Made by a program: the position numbers and the translations under genes. This document shows, piece after piece, positions 47,656 through 49,768 of a stretch of 49,768 nucleotides of DNA. Numbering within the stretch: the first letter of the stretch is position 1; each line of letters starts with the position of its first letter. This stretch comes from Nocardioides sp. (lineage in GTDB: Bacteria; Actinomycetota; Actinomycetes; Propionibacteriales; Nocardioidaceae), in NCBI RefSeq assembly GCF_025964975.1, contig NZ_JAOPXV010000103.1, positions 1-49,768 on the forward strand. The letters run 5' to 3'. The notes below the pieces were generated by a model, which was not told where the DNA came from, made no database searches, and was given only the letters and a program-made list of their open reading frames with translations.

Positions 47656-48717
47656 ATGAGATCCGGGTGCACCGCTGCGGCCGTCCTGCTCGTCGCTGTG
47701 GCGGGCTCGGCGTGCACGAGCGCGGAGAAGAATGTCCCAACCTCCGCGTCCGCCTCACCTACCGGCGACAGCACCCCTGCGATGCCCCAGGACGGAGCCT
47801 CGCCACCACGCCTGAAAGATCTGGACGTCGGGGCGAAGCCGAAGCTGGCGTAGGTCGACGACGGCATGATGGTCACTCCCGGGGGCACGAGGATCGCGTC
47901 ACCCTTCAAGTACACAAGCCTCCGCCTCTCGGACAACGCGGTCCCGCTCGTCTACGGCCCGTCGAAGGGCGGCCGTGCGTACTCGGTCTACCAAGTCCTG
48001 GAGGGGTGGCGTGGTTCGCTGCGACTGCTCACCGACGACGGTTCCACGCCGGTGATCAGCCCGGACGGCAGGTTCGTGGCGTGGCAGCTCGCGACTTCGG
48101 CGGACGGCTACGCGAGGGTCGCGGGTTGGGATGTCGAACGCCGCACACCGCTAGCGCACACCGTCACGTTCCCGTTCAAGCCGACGTGCTGCGACAACCC
48201 GTTGACGCTGAATGCGGTCGACAACCAGGGCCGCGTCTTCGCCACCGGCGGTGGTGTTGCCTGGCTCGCTCCGCTCAGGAGCGGCGGCAGGGTCGCCCCC
48301 ATCCAGGGCCTCCGCCGCTGGTATTACATCGAGAGCGTCGCCGGCGACGGCTTGATCCTGACCAGCAACAGGCGTGCGGTCGTCGGTCGCCTGCGTTCCC
48401 GCACCTTCATCGAGTCCCAGACAAGGATCGGAGGGGCCGCCGGAGGCAGCTTCTCAGCGACCGGTGGGTCGCTCGCCTACCACGACCGCGACGGAGGCGT
48501 CCGCGTCCGCGACTCGGCCTCGGGTGACGTCCAGACCATCGCTCCGCCCCCCGGTGGCCGGTTCGGCCCGGTCACGTGGGAGGACTCGACGCATGTGCTG
48601 CTCGAGACCGTGGTGGGTGAGACCGGCCGACGCACTGCGTGGGTGCGGTGCTCTGTGGACGTACTCGACTACGAAATCGCGCTCCCTGCCGGCCGCACGT
48701 ACACGTTCCCGTTCTGA
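47656..48717 (+). pseudogene. TolB-like lipoprotein gene interrupted by an in-frame amber codon
   Basis: The frame starts MRSGCTAAAVLLVAVAGSACTSAEKN, a lipoprotein signal with lipobox VAGSAC. It stops at TAG 47851-47853 and then continues in the same frame without any shift: VDDGMMVTPGGTRIASPFKYTSLRLSDNAVPLVYGPSKGG...WVRCSVDVLDYEIALPAGRTYTFPF to 48717. One base change (TAG from TAC or TAT) would restore a 353-residue lipoprotein with a beta-propeller-like body (PVISPDGRFVAWQLATSADGYARVAGWDVERRTPL, GGSLAYHDRDGGVRVRDSASGDVQTI). ATG codons at 47866-47871 could allow weak restart but would give no signal peptide. Confidence 0.8.
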
Positions 48718-48815
48718 GGGCGGTTGCCTCGGGCCACTTTCGGTCCACAATCTGCGGTGCGGACGTCTCTCTGGCCGTATGTGGATGACTCGAACAGGTG
48801 TTCGGCAATTGTTCG

Positions 48816-48821
48816 TAGAGT
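48816..48821 (+). promoter_or_regulatory. -10 box of the DUF222 gene, leaderless type
   Basis: TAGAGT lies 6 nt before the ATG at 48828, so the promoter persists although the gene has decayed. Confidence 0.45.
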
Positions 48822-48827
48822 CCTGGC

Positions 48828-49763
48828 ATGTCCACCACCCGCGACCAGAGCCAGCTCCCGCTGCTGGACGTTGTCGCGGGCATCGCCGGCGAGCTCGACA
48901 AGGCGGCCACGTTCAACCCCACGTTCGTGCCGGCAGGCGACAAGCCCACCGCCCTCCGCGAGCTGTCCACGATCATCACCCGCACCCAAGGACTGCTGTT
49001 GTCGGTGCTGGCCGCGTCCGGTGACGTCGCCGACGAGACCGGTGCCCGCACCGCTGGTGCGTGGTACGCCGCAGCGACCCGCCACGACCACCGCCCCGCC
49101 ACCGCCCTGGACCGCCTCGCCTCCTCGCTCGACCGTGACTACCCCCACCTGTCCGCGGTTGTCCCGGCCGGCCGGGTCAACCTCGACCAGGCCCACCTCA
49201 TCACCCACGCCCTCGACGACCTCCCCACCGACCCTACGATCACGCCCGAGGTCCGGACGCGGGCCGAGCTGCACCTCATCGATCTCGCCGACGACTAGGC
49301 CCCCACCCCCAGCCCACGGCGGCACCGCCACCACCGTCACCGTCCACCTGCGCCTCGACCACCTCACCGCCGACCTCGAGACCGCCGGCGTCGCGACCCT
49401 CGAGACCGGCGACGCCATCACCGCAGGACAAGCACGCCGCCTCGCCTGCCAAGCCAAGACCCTGCCCGCCGTCCTCGGCGGCACCTCCGAAGTCCTCGAC
49501 CTCGGCCGCACCCGCCGCCTCCACTCCAGCGCGCAACGCAAAGCCATCCGACTGAGCCACCCCCACTGCCAGGCCGACGGGTGCACCGTCCCCGCCGCCT
49601 GGTGCGAGACCCACCACCGTGACCCCTGGAGCCACGGCGCCAAGACCGACCTCACCAACGCCGCACTGCTCAGCACCCCACCACCACCACCGAGCCCACC
49701 ACACCCGCTACCTCACCCCACCGCCTCCCCCACGGCGACTACCGCTTCCACCGACGAACCTAG
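48828..49763 (+). pseudogene. DUF222/HNH endonuclease domain protein, degenerate
   Basis: The first 156 codons read a normal DUF222 start (ELSTIITRTQGLLLSVLAASGDVADETGARTAGAWYAAATRHDHRPATALDRLASSLDRDYPHLSAVVPAGRVNLDQAHLITHALDDLP...LHLIDLADD) and stop at TAG 49298. After a deletion of roughly 100 or more residues another frame reads HGGTATTVTVHLRLDHLTADLETAGVATLETGDAITAGQARRLACQAKTLPAVLGG and the HNH region CQADGCTVPAAWCETHHRDPWSHGAKTDLTNAALL. A further shift near 49675 gives HHHHRAHHTRYL and then RLPHGDYRFHRRT with a stop at 49763. Members of this family are multicopy in Nocardioides-type genomes. Confidence 0.85.
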
Positions 49764-49768
49764 GCCGA

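Noticed and set aside
47866-48717. A separate functional gene starting at 47866
   Set aside because: It is in the same frame as the interrupted lipoprotein gene, has no ribosome binding site and lacks the signal peptide that its propeller-type body needs.
1-49768. tRNA and rRNA genes, including a tRNA target for the island
   Set aside because: No TTCGA-type T-loop with a matching acceptor stem was noticed when reading both strands. A tRNAscan-SE run would settle this.

Overview
The window looks like a chromosomal segment from a high-GC mycothiol-producing actinobacterium, most likely Nocardioides or a close relative. Reasons are the very GC-rich third codon positions, an actinobacterial-type DapD, the mycothiol enzyme MshB, a WS/DGAT acyltransferase, GlxA-type regulators and a DUF222/HNH gene. 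The genus assignment is inference.

Left core (1-20530): the 3' part of dapD, a two-domain wall hydrolase, then convergent dapC and fdxA, a GNAT enzyme, a carbonic anhydrase/DJ-1 pair divergent from a GlxA regulator, and an archaeal-type aspartyl-tRNA synthetase preceded by a T-box leader that appears to control its ribosome binding site. There follow a VanW protein, mshB with a small membrane partner, MutT, an MMPL exporter, a thioesterase, a WS/DGAT, a SRPBCC protein, a collagen-like secreted protein and an SCO4226-like protein.

Genomic island (about 20531-36789): this block is bounded by two 22-bp direct repeats (20 of 22 identical). The right copy is the last codons of ychF. Inside, from left to right, are a deleted etfB-etfA remnant, a catabolic and transport cluster (D-2-hydroxyacid dehydrogenase, FMN L-2-hydroxyacid dehydrogenase, divergent GntR regulator, SDR dehydrogenase, FAH-family hydrolase, GMC oxidoreductase with a small partner, aldehyde dehydrogenase and a ribose-type ABC transporter), a degenerate stretch with a zinc-ribbon ORF, and a broken tyrosine integrase next to the right repeat. 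The cluster probably imports a sugar or polyol and oxidises it to 2-oxoacids and lactate. Palindromes with a TGCATGCA-type core next to the GntR gene and upstream of the transporter and aldehyde dehydrogenase suggest one local regulon.

Right core (36768-49768): ychF, two bacterial PH-domain membrane proteins, exonuclease III, a truncated MFS gene facing a broken GlxA gene, rmuC, a DUF6542 protein, a YciO-type protein, ispH, xseA-xseB, a lipoprotein gene interrupted by an amber codon, and a decayed DUF222/HNH gene at the window end.

Many core genes start 6-8 nt downstream of a TANNNT -10 box, as expected for leaderless mRNAs; I did not see this pattern at the island genes. No tRNA, rRNA, CRISPR array or intact insertion sequence was recognised.
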